Assembly (NCBI GenBank): GCA_045597125.1
Contig: JAZODR010000046.1
Coordinates: 1 to 64,000, forward strand
Length of the DNA stretch: 64,000 nt
From: RGIG5579 sp045597125
Lineage (GTDB): Bacteria > Bacillota > Clostridia > Oscillospirales > SIG627
Direction: 5' to 3'
Part shown: positions 15,305 through 24,482 of the stretch, piece by piece
How the letters are laid out: each line of letters starts with the position of its first letter
Numbering within the stretch: the first letter of the stretch is position 1
Program-made: the position numbers and the translations under genes
Notes under the pieces: model-generated
The model's database searches: none
Seen by the model: the letters and a program-made list of their open reading frames with translations, nothing else
What the model was told of the DNA's origin: nothing

Positions 15305-16780
15305 ATGAAAAAACATTTGTTTTCTAAATATTTTGGATATCTTTTGCTTACTTGCGTACTAGGCTTTGTATTTCTGATTGGCTTTCTTTCTCTTTATACC
15401 ACGGATTATTTTGCCGCACAGGAGGAGGCTCAATTAGAGCAGTCGGCCCAAAATGCCAGTCAATCCATTAGCACGATGATTAAATTGACTCAGCAAGATT
15501 TTGACTATTTGCTCCGGGAAGAGCGAGAGTTGCTTTTGGGTTCGTTGACGGCGCAGACATCTACGGGGGAACGGTCTTTTTTCATAACGGATGGAAAAGG
15601 CGCCGTGGTTGTTTCGGGTACCGATGGAATTTCCAGGGATCGGATTTCCACTGCGGTCTTTGCGGAGTGCAGAACCCGTGCCAAGGAAGCAACAAGCTTT
15701 CGATCGGATTTGGGAGGCATTTTGCCTGAGAAAAAATTGTGCCGCGTGATTCTTCTTGAAAAAGAGTTTTCCGATGGGCATAAGCAAACCGTAGGGGCGA
15801 TTTTCTTTATTTCTCAAAATCATGTCGCCGGTTATTCCACAGGACTTCTAAAAAGTTTTTTGGTAGCGGGTGCGCTAACGCTCGTTATGGTCTTGCTCTC
15901 GTTTTATTTGATGAGTCGCCAAGTAGTACAGCCTTTGCATCTGTTGAACGTGGCGGCGGAGGCATTTGCCAAAGGAGATTTTTCCCATCGTTTGCCTGAG
16001 GGCAAGGGAGGAGAAATGACTCCTTTGTTTCGCACCTTCAATGAGATGGCGCAGCATGTGGAAGAAAATGAAAATCTTCGTCAAACTTTTGTATCCAATG
16101 TTTCTCATGATTTGAGAACTCCTTTGACCACCATCGGCGGCTTTATTCAGAATATGGAAAGTGGTGCCATCCCTCCCGAAAAACAGGGACATTATTATAA
16201 AATCATATTGGATGAAGTGGCGCGTTTGTCGCGGCTTGTGCAGACTTTGCTGGAAACCAGCCGTATGACCGCGGGGGAAAGAAAGTACAATTTTGCTCCT
16301 ATGGATATTTGTGAGCTGGCGCGAATCACTCTGCTGTCTTTTGAAACCAGAATTGATTATAAATCTCTTAGTGTAGAATTTGAATGTGACCGTGATTCCA
16401 TTATGGTATTTGCGGATCGCGATGCAATTCAGCAGGTGATTTATAATCTTATTGACAATGCCATCAAATTTGCTCCGGAGCGAGGGACGCTTTCGTTGGG
16501 GATTGCTTTGCAGAAGCAAAAGGTTTTATTTGAAGTGAAAAACAGCGGAGAGGGAATTCCCAAGGAGGAGCTTCGCCACTTGTTTGAGCGCTTTTATAAG
16601 TCCGATCGCAGCCGCGGTTTAGATAAAGCGGGAATGGGTCTGGGTTTGTTCATTGCTAAGACGATTACCGCTGCCCATGGCGAGGAAATCTGGGTGGAGA
16701 GCAAGGCAGGAGAATTTACTGCTTTTTATTTCAGTCTGCCTCTGGTAGATGGCAAGGATGCGATTTCTTCCCGCGCATAG
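15305..16780 (+). CDS. Membrane sensor histidine kinase
   Basis: A 491-residue kinase: helix 1 (about 8-30), extracytoplasmic sensor region (about 31-180), helix 2 (about 185-207), HAMP (about 208-262), HisKA with SNVSHDLRTPLTTIGGF (phospho-His in SHDLRTPL), and HATPase with NLIDNAIKFAPE (N box) and GMGLGLFIAK (G box). ATG 15305 is used; the upstream TTG at 15293 is a poor start and both lack a strong ribosome site (only GGTG), consistent with low expression after the attenuator. Partner of the regulator at 14561. Confidence 0.9.
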   Translation: MKKHLFSKYFGYLLLTCVLGFVFLIGFLSLYTTDYFAAQEEAQLEQSAQNASQSISTMIKLTQQDFDYLLREERELLLGSLTAQTSTGERSFFITDGKGAVVVSGTDGISRDRISTAVFAECRTRAKEATSFRSDLGGILPEKKLCRVILLEKEFSDGHKQTVGAIFFISQNHVAGYSTGLLKSFLVAGALTLVMVLLSFYLMSRQVVQPLHLLNVAAEAFAKGDFSHRLPEGKGGEMTPLFRTFNEMAQHVEENENLRQTFVSNVSHDLRTPLTTIGGFIQNMESGAIPPEKQGHYYKIILDEVARLSRLVQTLLETSRMTAGERKYNFAPMDICELARITLLSFETRIDYKSLSVEFECDRDSIMVFADRDAIQQVIYNLIDNAIKFAPERGTLSLGIALQKQKVLFEVKNSGEGIPKEELRHLFERFYKSDRSRGLDKAGMGLGLFIAKTITAAHGEEIWVESKAGEFTAFYFSLPLVDGKDAISSRA

Positions 16781-16816
16781 GAAGGAAAAGATTATTAGAA
16801 TGTAAGGTTGAGTGTT

Positions 16817-17704
16817 ATGCTAAATCAATCCAAACGGCCTGAAGAAGATTTTGCGGAAAAATCAGAGGGAAAGGTGTCCGGTTACGGCGGGTATTCTGCC
16901 CGCCATGAATATGAACAAGGGCGAAAAAAGAAAAAGTCGTACCTGACGGTTTTATTGGTAGCGCTGTTTTTGGTGCTTTCGGTTTTTTCTTGCTTTGGTG
17001 TGATTTCCCTGATTCGCGGTGATTTTGTTCCCGAGGTAGAGGGAGGCGATTCTGCAGGTACCATTAAAGTCCCCACGAAATCGGAATTGTCCGAAGTTCC
17101 GCAGGAGCTAGATGTTATGCTGGAAGATGTGGAACTATCATTGATTACCGTTGAGGTTCTGGGTGAGGACGGAAGCTCTCGTTACGGAACCGGATTTTTC
17201 GTATCTGAGGACGGCTACGCCGTTTGCTCCTCCTTTTTGGTAGAGGGAGGAAAAGAGATCATCGCCTATACCTCTGACGGTATTTCCGCCACGGCTGAAC
17301 TGAAGGGAATGGACCCGAAACTGGGCCTTGCTCTCATTCGCCTGCTTGAGGGATATCAGTACACCTCTATTCCTGTGGAAAGCTCTTTCTTCGTGGAGAG
17401 AGGAAAGACGCTGTGCGCCGTGGCTGCTCATAAACCGAAGGTATTTTACGGTACGGTGGCGCAGGGAGTAGTTGGTTCCGTTGGGCCTGCAGTGGAGGTG
17501 GGCAAGGACGGACTTTTTTCCAATATCATTTATTTGGATATTGATATGAATAAGACCTTGCAAGGCGCGGTAGTGGTGGATGAGACCGGTGCTGCGGTAG
17601 GATTTCTCACCGCTGCGCTGCCTTCTCTTCACGGCTCCTTGGCGCCGGTAATTCCTATCAATATTGTCTATACCGTCATCAACGATTTTTTGGTTCAAGG
17701 TTAA
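16817..17704 (+). CDS. HtrA/trypsin-fold pseudoprotease, membrane anchored
   Basis: About 295 residues: a polar, basic cytoplasmic N-terminus, one helix (about 43-63) and an outer domain that aligns by eye with HtrA proteases. The three catalytic positions are changed: the His segment (xNHVVEG in HtrA) reads CSSFLVEG, the Asp segment (TDLAVLK) reads KLGLALIRL, and the Ser segment (GNSGGP) reads KTLQGAVVV. No PDZ domain follows. It is therefore expected to bind but not cut peptides. It lies directly downstream of a response regulator/kinase pair, the place where active HtrA sits in walRK operons of bacilli. ATG 16817 is preferred to TTG 16808; both have weak ribosome sites. Confidence 0.75.
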   Translation: MLNQSKRPEEDFAEKSEGKVSGYGGYSARHEYEQGRKKKKSYLTVLLVALFLVLSVFSCFGVISLIRGDFVPEVEGGDSAGTIKVPTKSELSEVPQELDVMLEDVELSLITVEVLGEDGSSRYGTGFFVSEDGYAVCSSFLVEGGKEIIAYTSDGISATAELKGMDPKLGLALIRLLEGYQYTSIPVESSFFVERGKTLCAVAAHKPKVFYGTVAQGVVGSVGPAVEVGKDGLFSNIIYLDIDMNKTLQGAVVVDETGAAVGFLTAALPSLHGSLAPVIPINIVYTVINDFLVQG

Positions 17705-17727
17705 TCACTGAAAAAGGAGAAAGACCG

Positions 17728-18975
17728 ATGCTGTTCAACGAAAACGCAAGCGCTCTGGCGGAAAGCGGAGTTTCTGTGAAAAAACGATTGGAAAGTTACC
17801 GTGCCGAGCATCCCTCCCAGGCCATTTTGCGGCTGGATCAGAGTTTGATGAATATGCCCTTGCCCGCTATGGTGATTGAGGGGATGCTGCAAGCGGTGAA
17901 GGATACCGCTGAGCCTTTTGGTGCCCGTCTTTCCAGTCCTTGGTCCGGATATGAAAGCTTGAAAAAGGCCATTGCCGCGGATTTGGATTCGCGTGGGGCA
18001 AAGGTTTCGGAGGGCGAGATTTTTATTGTGGGTGGATTGGAAAGCGCTTATTCTTCCCTGTCGCTTTTGTTTGCTGAGGAAAACACGGTGGTTTTGCCTT
18101 CTCCCTGCGAATCCAGATTGCTTCAACTGCAGCAATGCGCCGGAAGAAATGTGACTTTTGCCCGTGCAACTCCGGAAAATGATTTTTCGCCTGAGCCGGA
18201 CGGGGTTCCCGGAGATTTGATTTATCTGAATTCTCCCAGTTCCGTGACGGGGGTTCCTCTGACACACGAGAAAATGCAGAAATGGGTGGATTATGCCAAC
18301 GAAAACGGTGCAATCCTCTTTTTCGATTCTTCCCTTTCGCCGTATCTGAGCAAGGATTATCCGCGTTCGATTTATGAGATTGAGGGCGCACGGTCTTGCG
18401 CGATTCAGATCTTTTCTTTTGAGAAGGGGTACGGAGTCAAGGAATTGAAAATTGCATATATTATTATTCCTGCTACTCTGTCCCGCGGAACATTGCGCCT
18501 TCGCGATTTGTTTTGCGCCTGTCAGCCTGCCGTTGCCACGCCGCCCAGCTACGTGATGCAGCGCGCGGCAGAACTTTTGCTGTCCCGCGAAGCGGCGGCG
18601 GAAACGGAAAAGCTGATCTATCGCATTCAAAAGGTTGCCGCTACCTTGTCTGCAGGTCTTTCCAAGGCGGGAATTCCCCACGTAGGCGCGGAAAACAGTC
18701 CTTACCTCTGGGCACAATGTCCCGAAGGGATGAATTCCTGGCAATGTTTTGATAAATTGTTGGACGAGGCTTCTTGCGTAGTGACCCCCGGTTCGGTATT
18801 CGGTCTTGGGGGAGAAGGCTTTTTCCGCATGACCGCCTTTGGGACGCCTGACGAAGCGGAGGAAGCGGTGGAGAATCTGGTTCGCGCTTTCGAGAAAAAA
18901 GAGGAAGCTCTTCCTGCGGAAACGGAAGCGGAGGCGGCGGCCAGACTTTTTGAAGAAGAGATTTTGCCTGAATAG
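17728..18975 (+). CDS. Fold-type I aminotransferase, DapL-like
   Basis: A 415-residue PLP enzyme closest by motif to LL-diaminopimelate aminotransferase: SIYEIEGA after the PLP-binding Asp200, FSFEKGYG with Lys233 at the Schiff-base position, and GFFRMTAFG near residue 365 for carboxylate binding. Differences from typical DapL: the NNPTG loop reads NSPSSVTG and the DAAYE segment reads DSSLS, losing the Tyr that contacts PLP. An acidic tail (about 390-415) is extra. It may be a diverged paralogue with a different substrate. AAAGGAG precedes the ATG; 23 bases after the pseudoprotease gene, so probably co-transcribed. Confidence 0.75.
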   Translation: MLFNENASALAESGVSVKKRLESYRAEHPSQAILRLDQSLMNMPLPAMVIEGMLQAVKDTAEPFGARLSSPWSGYESLKKAIAADLDSRGAKVSEGEIFIVGGLESAYSSLSLLFAEENTVVLPSPCESRLLQLQQCAGRNVTFARATPENDFSPEPDGVPGDLIYLNSPSSVTGVPLTHEKMQKWVDYANENGAILFFDSSLSPYLSKDYPRSIYEIEGARSCAIQIFSFEKGYGVKELKIAYIIIPATLSRGTLRLRDLFCACQPAVATPPSYVMQRAAELLLSREAAAETEKLIYRIQKVAATLSAGLSKAGIPHVGAENSPYLWAQCPEGMNSWQCFDKLLDEASCVVTPGSVFGLGGEGFFRMTAFGTPDEAEEAVENLVRAFEKKEEALPAETEAEAAARLFEEEILPE

Positions 18976-19002
18976 ATTTGTGTGAAAAATAATTGGTTTG
19001 AT

Positions 19003-19037
19003 AAAAGGATGCAAAACTTGGTTTTGCATCCTTTTTA
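19003..19037 (+). terminator. Rho-independent terminator
   Basis: A 15-bp stem (AAAAGGATGCAAAAC and its complement) with a short loop, ending in a T-run at about 19032-19037. It closes the two-component/pseudoprotease/aminotransferase unit. Confidence 0.85.
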
Positions 19038-19133
19038 TAGAAAATTCAGGAGGTCATTCTTGTGGAAAAAGGATAGTTTTTTTACTCTCTTTTGGTAAAA
19101 GTGATGAAAACGGAAAAAATCCTTTATTTATTA

Positions 19134-19162
19134 TTGCAAAATGGAGCAGAAAGCGATATAAT
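19134..19162 (+). promoter_or_regulatory. Sigma-A promoter for the surface lipoprotein
   Basis: TTGCAA (19134-19139) and TATAAT (19157-19162), 17-base spacing, 63 bases before the ATG. The rest of 19038-19133 shows nothing coding. Confidence 0.8.
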
Positions 19163-19225
19163 TATCCTAGAGTTATACTCGATTGATATAGAAGGGGGAT
19201 TTTCCCCTTTTCAGGAGGAATATCT

Positions 19226-20923
19226 ATGAAAAATCAAAGAAAACGCTTGTTTGCTATTTTGGCAGCGGTGCTTGCTTGTATTATGGTTTTGCCCGTTTTC
19301 AGCGGTTGCGGTAAGGGAGAGGAGGCACCTACGACAACGGCTGAAGATGTTTTCCAGGATGCTGAAAATAAAGTTCCTGCCACCTCTAAGACTCCTGAGG
19401 TTACCAAAAGCAATCCTAATGCGGAGAGTTTGCAATCTACTCCCAATAAGGGCGGTAACAAAAAGGTGACCAGCGGTACTTCCTCTGTGAAGAGTAAGTA
19501 CAGTGAAGAGCAGGAAGCTCTCGCGAAGCTGGATGTGAATGCGGCTCGGACTGCTGAGGAAAGAAGAAATTACGCAGAAGCTTATATGCGTGCTATGTTA
19601 ACCGTAGAATGGACTCTTCAGGAAAGACCTGCTACACAGGTGTCTCTTGCCGGTGGCGAAGCCACTTATTATCTCCACGATTATGCTAATGAGGCTGCCT
19701 GGCAGAAGGCTTTTGCAAATAAGGAGATTCAAGCACCGAGTGAATATAACTACGCTGTGAATAGCGATGGAGAGAGCTATAAGTTTCAGCTGAGAACCGG
19801 CCGTGTGTATCGCGGTTTGCCTTATAGCCAGGGTGCTTCCGGACTGGATACCTTTAATTTGTTTGTTAAGGAAAAGAATGAAAACGGTATTTCCGTAATG
19901 GATACCCGATTTGATACCTATTATCTTCACGGCGCACCCGGTCTTATCGGAAATGCACCTGACACTGCATTAATTTATGCTTGGAACACTGTTTCTTATT
20001 CCAGCCGTGCACAGACTGCTATTCATATGGTTCCTACCAACGGATACTATTTTGTTGATGGCGTGAAGCTTCCCGAATATACGAAAGAAGAAAGAGAAGC
20101 TGCGGCGAACAAGCCCCCCATTCCTGACCCCAATGGAAAGCTTGTGGGTGCCGGTGTTGCCGGTAAACTTTATCATTTGATTGACGATGACTCTCTGTCC
20201 GGTGATACGGCTGCCATTGCCACTTTTAACGGGGAGCAGGGAATGTATGCTGCTTATGCCAATGCAAAGAAGGCAGACGGTTTGGTTCATGCTTCCAAAA
20301 AGGGTTCCAAGGATGTTCTGAAAGCGAAGATGGTGGTTTCCGTAAACGTTGTGAAAAATCCTGATGGTACTATTGACGGAGCTGCTTCTTACATGACTGT
20401 TCTGGCTCAGACTACTGAGATTCAAGAAGTGCAAGGTGTATATTGTTTTGGTGAAGTAGATAAGAAATACACATTTAAGGAGCTCTTTGATGGTGCTTAT
20501 GTTCCAATGACCGTAAGAGAATTGAATGATGGCTCTTATGATAACGGTCAGGCAATGGTTCGCGATCAGTATGAATATACTTCCAGACAGACCGGTGCCT
20601 ATATCTATGACGGCATTATCAACGGTTCCAGAAGAATTATCTGGGTCAATACCGTTATTACCGATGCTGAGGGCAAAGAACTCTTTAACAATACCGCTTT
20701 TGCAGAACGTAGTGACATTCTGGTTTCCGCTGCTACCGAAAGTGGAAGATATACGTTTAATCTTGCCAAACTCGATGATGGTCAGGAGAAGATCACAAGT
20801 CTTGGCAGCGACGTTATTTCCAATAGCGCTCTCGGAAAGGGAACCTTCCATTATAAGGTGACCGCCCATATGATCAGCGGTGAGGACGTTGTGGTTAGAG
20901 ATTATACTTACACCAACAAATAA
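19226..20923 (+). CDS. Large surface lipoprotein, unknown function
   Basis: A 565-residue protein with a lipoprotein signal (basic MKNQRKR, hydrophobic core, lipobox FSGC with Cys at about 28), a long Thr/Ser/Lys-rich linker (about 32-95) and a beta-rich outer domain. A recognisable local motif is RTGRVYRGLPYSQG (about residues 191-204). I cannot assign a family. AGGAGG precedes ATG 19226. It stands alone between a promoter and a terminator, which argues for steady independent expression. Confidence 0.75.
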   Translation: MKNQRKRLFAILAAVLACIMVLPVFSGCGKGEEAPTTTAEDVFQDAENKVPATSKTPEVTKSNPNAESLQSTPNKGGNKKVTSGTSSVKSKYSEEQEALAKLDVNAARTAEERRNYAEAYMRAMLTVEWTLQERPATQVSLAGGEATYYLHDYANEAAWQKAFANKEIQAPSEYNYAVNSDGESYKFQLRTGRVYRGLPYSQGASGLDTFNLFVKEKNENGISVMDTRFDTYYLHGAPGLIGNAPDTALIYAWNTVSYSSRAQTAIHMVPTNGYYFVDGVKLPEYTKEEREAAANKPPIPDPNGKLVGAGVAGKLYHLIDDDSLSGDTAAIATFNGEQGMYAAYANAKKADGLVHASKKGSKDVLKAKMVVSVNVVKNPDGTIDGAASYMTVLAQTTEIQEVQGVYCFGEVDKKYTFKELFDGAYVPMTVRELNDGSYDNGQAMVRDQYEYTSRQTGAYIYDGIINGSRRIIWVNTVITDAEGKELFNNTAFAERSDILVSAATESGRYTFNLAKLDDGQEKITSLGSDVISNSALGKGTFHYKVTAHMISGEDVVVRDYTYTNK

Positions 20924-20927
20924 AACA

Positions 20928-20957
20928 AGAAAAAGACGCCTTCGGGTGTCTTTTTCT
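20928..20957 (+). terminator. Rho-independent terminator, TTCG loop
   Basis: A 13-bp stem with one wobble (20928-20940 with 20945-20957) around a TTCG tetraloop, ending in a T-run. Confidence 0.9.
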
Positions 20958-20999
20958 GAGATAATATAGCATTTATTGGATGTAAAGCAGGAGGATGAC

Positions 21000-21509
21000 A
21001 TGGGATTTTTGTGGGAATTATTGGGTGGGACTTTTTTAGGAAAAATTTTGGTAACATTGATTATTTCTATGATTCCCGTGATTGAATTGCGTGGTGCGAT
21101 TCCTGTTGCAATTTTGGTTCACGATATGAATCCCATTTTGGCATTTTTTTGCTCGGTTGTGGGGAATCTGATTCCCGTTCCTTTTATTATTATTTTCATT
21201 CGCAAGATATTTGCTTGGATTCGCAAGATCTTTCCTAGGCTGAATAAAATGATTGACCGCTTGGAGGAAAAGGGAAAAAGTAAGAAAGACGCTATTTTAA
21301 AATATGGCTTTTGGGGTCTTTTCATATTTGTTGCCATTCCGTTACCGGGGACCGGCGCATGGACCGGTGCGCTTATTGCTGCTATGCTGGATATGCGTTT
21401 GAAGCGAGCATTTCCTTCCATTCTGCTGGGTGTGATTGCTGCGGGTGTGGTTGTAACGGTATTGACCAGTATCGGTCTTGCAGCTTACATTGGTTTTTCT
21501 GCGGTTTAA
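21000..21509 (+). CDS. Small multidrug-export family membrane protein (COG2426-like)
   Basis: A 169-residue protein with about five helices and the conserved segments MIPVIELRGAIPVAI, GNLIPVPFIIIF and FVAIPLPGTGAWTGALIA, which mark the Sm_multidrug_ex (PF06695) family. Despite the family name, a transport substrate has not been shown to my knowledge. Start at ATG 21000 with CAGGAGG upstream; the longer frame from 20976 has no ribosome site. Monocistronic. Confidence 0.85.
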   Translation: MGFLWELLGGTFLGKILVTLIISMIPVIELRGAIPVAILVHDMNPILAFFCSVVGNLIPVPFIIIFIRKIFAWIRKIFPRLNKMIDRLEEKGKSKKDAILKYGFWGLFIFVAIPLPGTGAWTGALIAAMLDMRLKRAFPSILLGVIAAGVVVTVLTSIGLAAYIGFSAV

Positions 21510-21510
21510 T

Positions 21511-21541
21511 AAAACCTCCTGCCAAAGGCAGGAGGTTTTTT
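21511..21541. terminator. Bidirectional rho-independent terminator
   Basis: AAAACCTCCTGCC (21511-21523) pairs with 21527-21539 across an AAA loop, with T-run to 21541 and A-run on the left. It separates the convergent genes ending at 21509 and 21540. Confidence 0.9.
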
Positions 21542-22232
21542 ATGGGTTTAGTTTTTTTAAAATGTGAAGAAGTGCTTCGCGGGTGGTAGAAACATTGATA
21601 GTGGCGCGGGTGGAATCGGGCAGATGGATTCCTACGGAATAGCCCGTTTTCGCAAACATGGGATAATCATTGGTATAATCTCCTACGGAGATCATATCAG
21701 CAGGGGCAATGCCCGTTACCTCGGCAAGTCGGTGGATTCCTGCGCCCTTGGAAAGACCGCGGTATTGAATGTCAAAGCAGTCGGGATGTTCGTACACGGA
21801 AATTTCCATTTCGGGCTTGATAAAGGAGTTGAGGATGCTTCGGATTTTGGGAAAGTCTTCTTGGTATGCGGGAAAGGGAGTTAAAGTGGTTTCATTTGGC
21901 TGATACCAGATGCGGTCGCCAAAGCGCTCCTCTAAAATTTCCCGTAGAGTTTTTAAAGCGTTTTTCGTAACAGTAGGAATTTCAGCTTTTCGATAAAGCA
22001 AGGGGGGGAGCGCAGTTCCTACTTGAATCACACTGCCATTTTCCCCTACCAGTATCGCATCCTGTAAATCAAGCTGTCTGGCGAAGGCGCAAAGGTAAAA
22101 TGTGGGTTTTCCGCTGGAAAGGGCAATGCGCGTGCCGGTGGCACGGATTTTGTGAAGGAGAGCCACGTTTTCTGCCTCGGCTGCCATCCCTACCTGTGCC
22201 AGAGTTCCGTCTAAATCAAATACGACTAACAT
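21540..22232 (-). CDS. HAD hydrolase, Cof/sucrose-phosphatase type (IIB)
   Basis: A 230-residue phosphatase: VVFDLDGTLA at the N-terminus (nucleophile Asp), ALSSGKP (motif II), Lys in the GLSKGAGI segment and VGDYTNDYPMF (motif IV). The C2 cap between about 80 and 185 is characteristic of subfamily IIB, which acts on small phosphorylated metabolites such as sugar phosphates. The start codon touches the stop of the upstream Ig-like protein gene (22232), so it is the second gene of that unit. Confidence 0.85.
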   Translation of the reverse strand: MLVVFDLDGTLAQVGMAAEAENVALLHKIRATGTRIALSSGKPTFYLCAFARQLDLQDAILVGENGSVIQVGTALPPLLYRKAEIPTVTKNALKTLREILEERFGDRIWYQPNETTLTPFPAYQEDFPKIRSILNSFIKPEMEISVYEHPDCFDIQYRGLSKGAGIHRLAEVTGIAPADMISVGDYTNDYPMFAKTGYSVGIHLPDSTRATINVSTTREALLHILKKLNP

Positions 22233-23968
22233 TATTCCAGATCCTCAAAGGGAATGATTCGAGTTTTGGCTTTGGAATCTTCCGCAGAAGATTGCTTCGG
22301 CTTTTTTTCTTCTGTTGATGTGGTTTGAGGTGTTTTTTGAGGGGGAACGTAAGTTTTGGTGGGGCATGACATTTTCTTTTTTCTTGTAATAATGACGGTA
22401 AAGACAATGGCCCCAATGGCAACAAGGGACACCATGATGATGAGAATCCACAGCCAAACGGAAGCACCTTTCTCCTCTTCCTTCTCCTTTTTCTCCTCTT
22501 TTTCGGGGGAGGTAGCGGTAAGCTTTTCTCCTTCAAAAAGGGCTACGGTGCCAAGGGTATCAATTTCAATTTCCACGTAGGTGACCTGGCTGATTTTGAC
22601 AATTTTGGTATTTAATTTTTTTCCGTCCTTGGTGTAAAGAGCGGAAAGAATGGTTTCCGGCTTGAAGGTTTTTTCTTCTTCTTCGGTCAAGGGGATCTGA
22701 ATACGTAATTTTGCTTCCTTATGAAGCGCAAGTTCTTTGTCTTGTGCATTTTGCAGTTTTACGGAAAATGCCTTCATTACCTTTTTGGAGAATTTCTTTT
22801 CCAAATTGGATTTTACATTGTCTTCGGGAAGGATCAAAGAAAGGATGGCGTCTTCGGGAATGGCGCCGCGAGTCACACTTACGAGAACTTTGGAGCCATT
22901 CTTGCCGGTGATATTTACAAGATCTCCGACAGAAGACACGGGGGTGTAGGCAAGCTCGCCTTCTTTTACGATGGTGAGGGTTCCTTCGGTTACTTTGATT
23001 TCGTAGTTTTTGGCGATTTCTTCGGGGAAGGCAAGATCGCCGATACCAATGGTGTATTTGCCCACCTCTTCGCCCTCTTTGCGCATGGGCTTGCCTGTCA
23101 GCTTTTGGATGTCGTATGGCTCTTCTCCCAGAATGTCGAAGACAAATTCGGGGTCGTCCTCAAAGACGTTCTTTTCCGCATCGCGAATTACGATATTGAC
23201 AACGCATGGGGTAATGCTAATCTGGGTAATAGTACTTGTGGTGCTTTGAGTTTGGGCATCCTTATCAAGGGATTTGGCAGTTACCTTGCAGTAATATTCG
23301 CCGGAATCGGAAACATGAACCAAGGTAATGCGTTCGCCCGTTTCGTTTTCCAGAAGCGTTTCATTGTGATACCAAGCGTAGCTGTAGTGAATTCCTTCAA
23401 TGGTTTCCACTTTGGCTTCAATGGTGGTTCCTTTACCGTCGTAGGATTTGATTGCATTTCCGCTAAGCTCCAGCGAAACCTTGGGAGTAAATTTTCCGGG
23501 AGTTGCAACGTAATCGGTGTAAACAGAAATCTTCGCTCCTTCGCTTGCAGAGCCCGCTTCCTTGCCGTCCAGCTTCAAAGGGGTACCGTTTATAAAAAGG
23601 GCTGTGTCTATGCTGTGAATGCGGGGCGCTTCCTCCTGAAATTCCAAGGTAATGGTGATGCGATAGCTTCTGCCGGCAACAAATTTGCCTGTCGCAGGAG
23701 CCTTGTGGTCTTTCGCATCGCTTTCGGACCAGAAACCGGTTGCAATGGGTTGAAGTTCCTGGGGCGCTGTGGTGTCTTTTGCAGAGCAAAGAACCTTGAC
23801 TTTTACTCCCTCCATTGGATCTTTGGGAATGGATGTATTTGCCACGGGTAGGATTAAATCGGAAATGGAAATTTCTGTTGCATTGCTTTCCTCTTCTGCA
23901 AAGACGGGGAAAACCAAAGACGTGAGCATGTAAAGTGCCAAAAGGGCACACAACAGTTTTTTCATCAT
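22232..23968 (-). CDS. Exported Ig/MBG-domain protein with C-terminal membrane anchor
   Basis: A 578-residue surface protein: signal peptide (1-24, cleavage after VFA), N-terminal beta domain with FVAGRSYRITITLEF, an Ig-like domain at about 150-245 (YAWYHNETLLENETG, DSGEYYCKVTA), an MBG-like domain (about 250-335, YTIGIGDLAF and GTLTIV), another beta domain, then a charged linker rich in E and K, one helix (about 510-532) and a basic cytoplasmic tail with TKTYVPP and Ser/Thr-rich sequence. It probably is a cell-surface sensor or adhesin. RBS AGGAG precedes the start. Upstream of the HAD gene and 12 bases from greA. Confidence 0.75.
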   Translation of the reverse strand: MMKKLLCALLALYMLTSLVFPVFAEEESNATEISISDLILPVANTSIPKDPMEGVKVKVLCSAKDTTAPQELQPIATGFWSESDAKDHKAPATGKFVAGRSYRITITLEFQEEAPRIHSIDTALFINGTPLKLDGKEAGSASEGAKISVYTDYVATPGKFTPKVSLELSGNAIKSYDGKGTTIEAKVETIEGIHYSYAWYHNETLLENETGERITLVHVSDSGEYYCKVTAKSLDKDAQTQSTTSTITQISITPCVVNIVIRDAEKNVFEDDPEFVFDILGEEPYDIQKLTGKPMRKEGEEVGKYTIGIGDLAFPEEIAKNYEIKVTEGTLTIVKEGELAYTPVSSVGDLVNITGKNGSKVLVSVTRGAIPEDAILSLILPEDNVKSNLEKKFSKKVMKAFSVKLQNAQDKELALHKEAKLRIQIPLTEEEEKTFKPETILSALYTKDGKKLNTKIVKISQVTYVEIEIDTLGTVALFEGEKLTATSPEKEEKKEKEEEKGASVWLWILIIMVSLVAIGAIVFTVIITRKKKMSCPTKTYVPPQKTPQTTSTEEKKPKQSSAEDSKAKTRIIPFEDLE

Positions 23969-23980
23969 ACTCCTCCGAAA

Positions 23981-24481
23981 TTAAAAAGATGTAATGGGAA
24001 GGTTGGGGTCGTCTTGGCCTTTTTCAATGGCACGGATGATTGCGTAATAGGAAAAATCGGCGGAGGGTGAAATTTTCACCCGATCGCCTACTTTTTTGCC
24101 CAAAACGGCTTTTCCCATGGGGGATTCCTTAGATACGCAGCCTTCCAATACGTTTTCCCTCAGGGTTGTGACAATGCGGCAGACTTCTTCTTCATCGTCA
24201 TCCTCAATGTAAAGGGTGACCTTGTCAAAAAGTCCAACTTCGTTCTCTTTGGAATCGGTATCAATGATTTTTGCAGTGGCGATCATATTTTGCAAATAGC
24301 GGATGCGGGAATCATTTTTTCCCTTTTCACGCTTTGCGGTTCGGTATTCGTCGTTTTCGGATAAATCTCCAAGCTCCCGAGCCTGTTGAACGTCGGCGCG
24401 AAGCTGCGGCCGAAGGGAAATGCGATAGTCGATCTCCTCCTGCATTTTTTGAATATCAATTTTTGTCAGTTCGTCGTACAT
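23981..24481 (-). CDS. greA: Transcription elongation factor GreA
   Basis: A 166-residue GreA/GreB protein. The coiled-coil N domain (about 1-80) contains QLRADVQQARELGDLSENDEY, whose acidic tip (DLSENDEY) inserts into the RNA polymerase secondary channel to stimulate transcript cleavage. The C domain contains VGDRVKISPSADFSYYAIIRAIEKG, typical of the FKBP-like half. The start MYDELTK at 24481 is set by homology; the open frame continues upstream to 24679, but that part is the antisense-like overlap with the methyltransferase gene. Its ATG immediately follows that gene's stop, so the two are coupled. Confidence 0.93.
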   Translation of the reverse strand: MYDELTKIDIQKMQEEIDYRISLRPQLRADVQQARELGDLSENDEYRTAKREKGKNDSRIRYLQNMIATAKIIDTDSKENEVGLFDKVTLYIEDDDEEEVCRIVTTLRENVLEGCVSKESPMGKAVLGKKVGDRVKISPSADFSYYAIIRAIEKGQDDPNLPITSF

Positions 24482-24482
24482 A

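Noticed and set aside
17701..19029. 442-codon open frame on the - strand
   Set aside because: Antisense to the aminotransferase gene, rich in His/Arg/Gln, no motifs.
22721..23851. 376-codon open frame on the + strand
   Set aside because: Antisense to the Ig/MBG-domain protein gene; Phe/Gly-rich composition is what the reverse complement of that gene gives.
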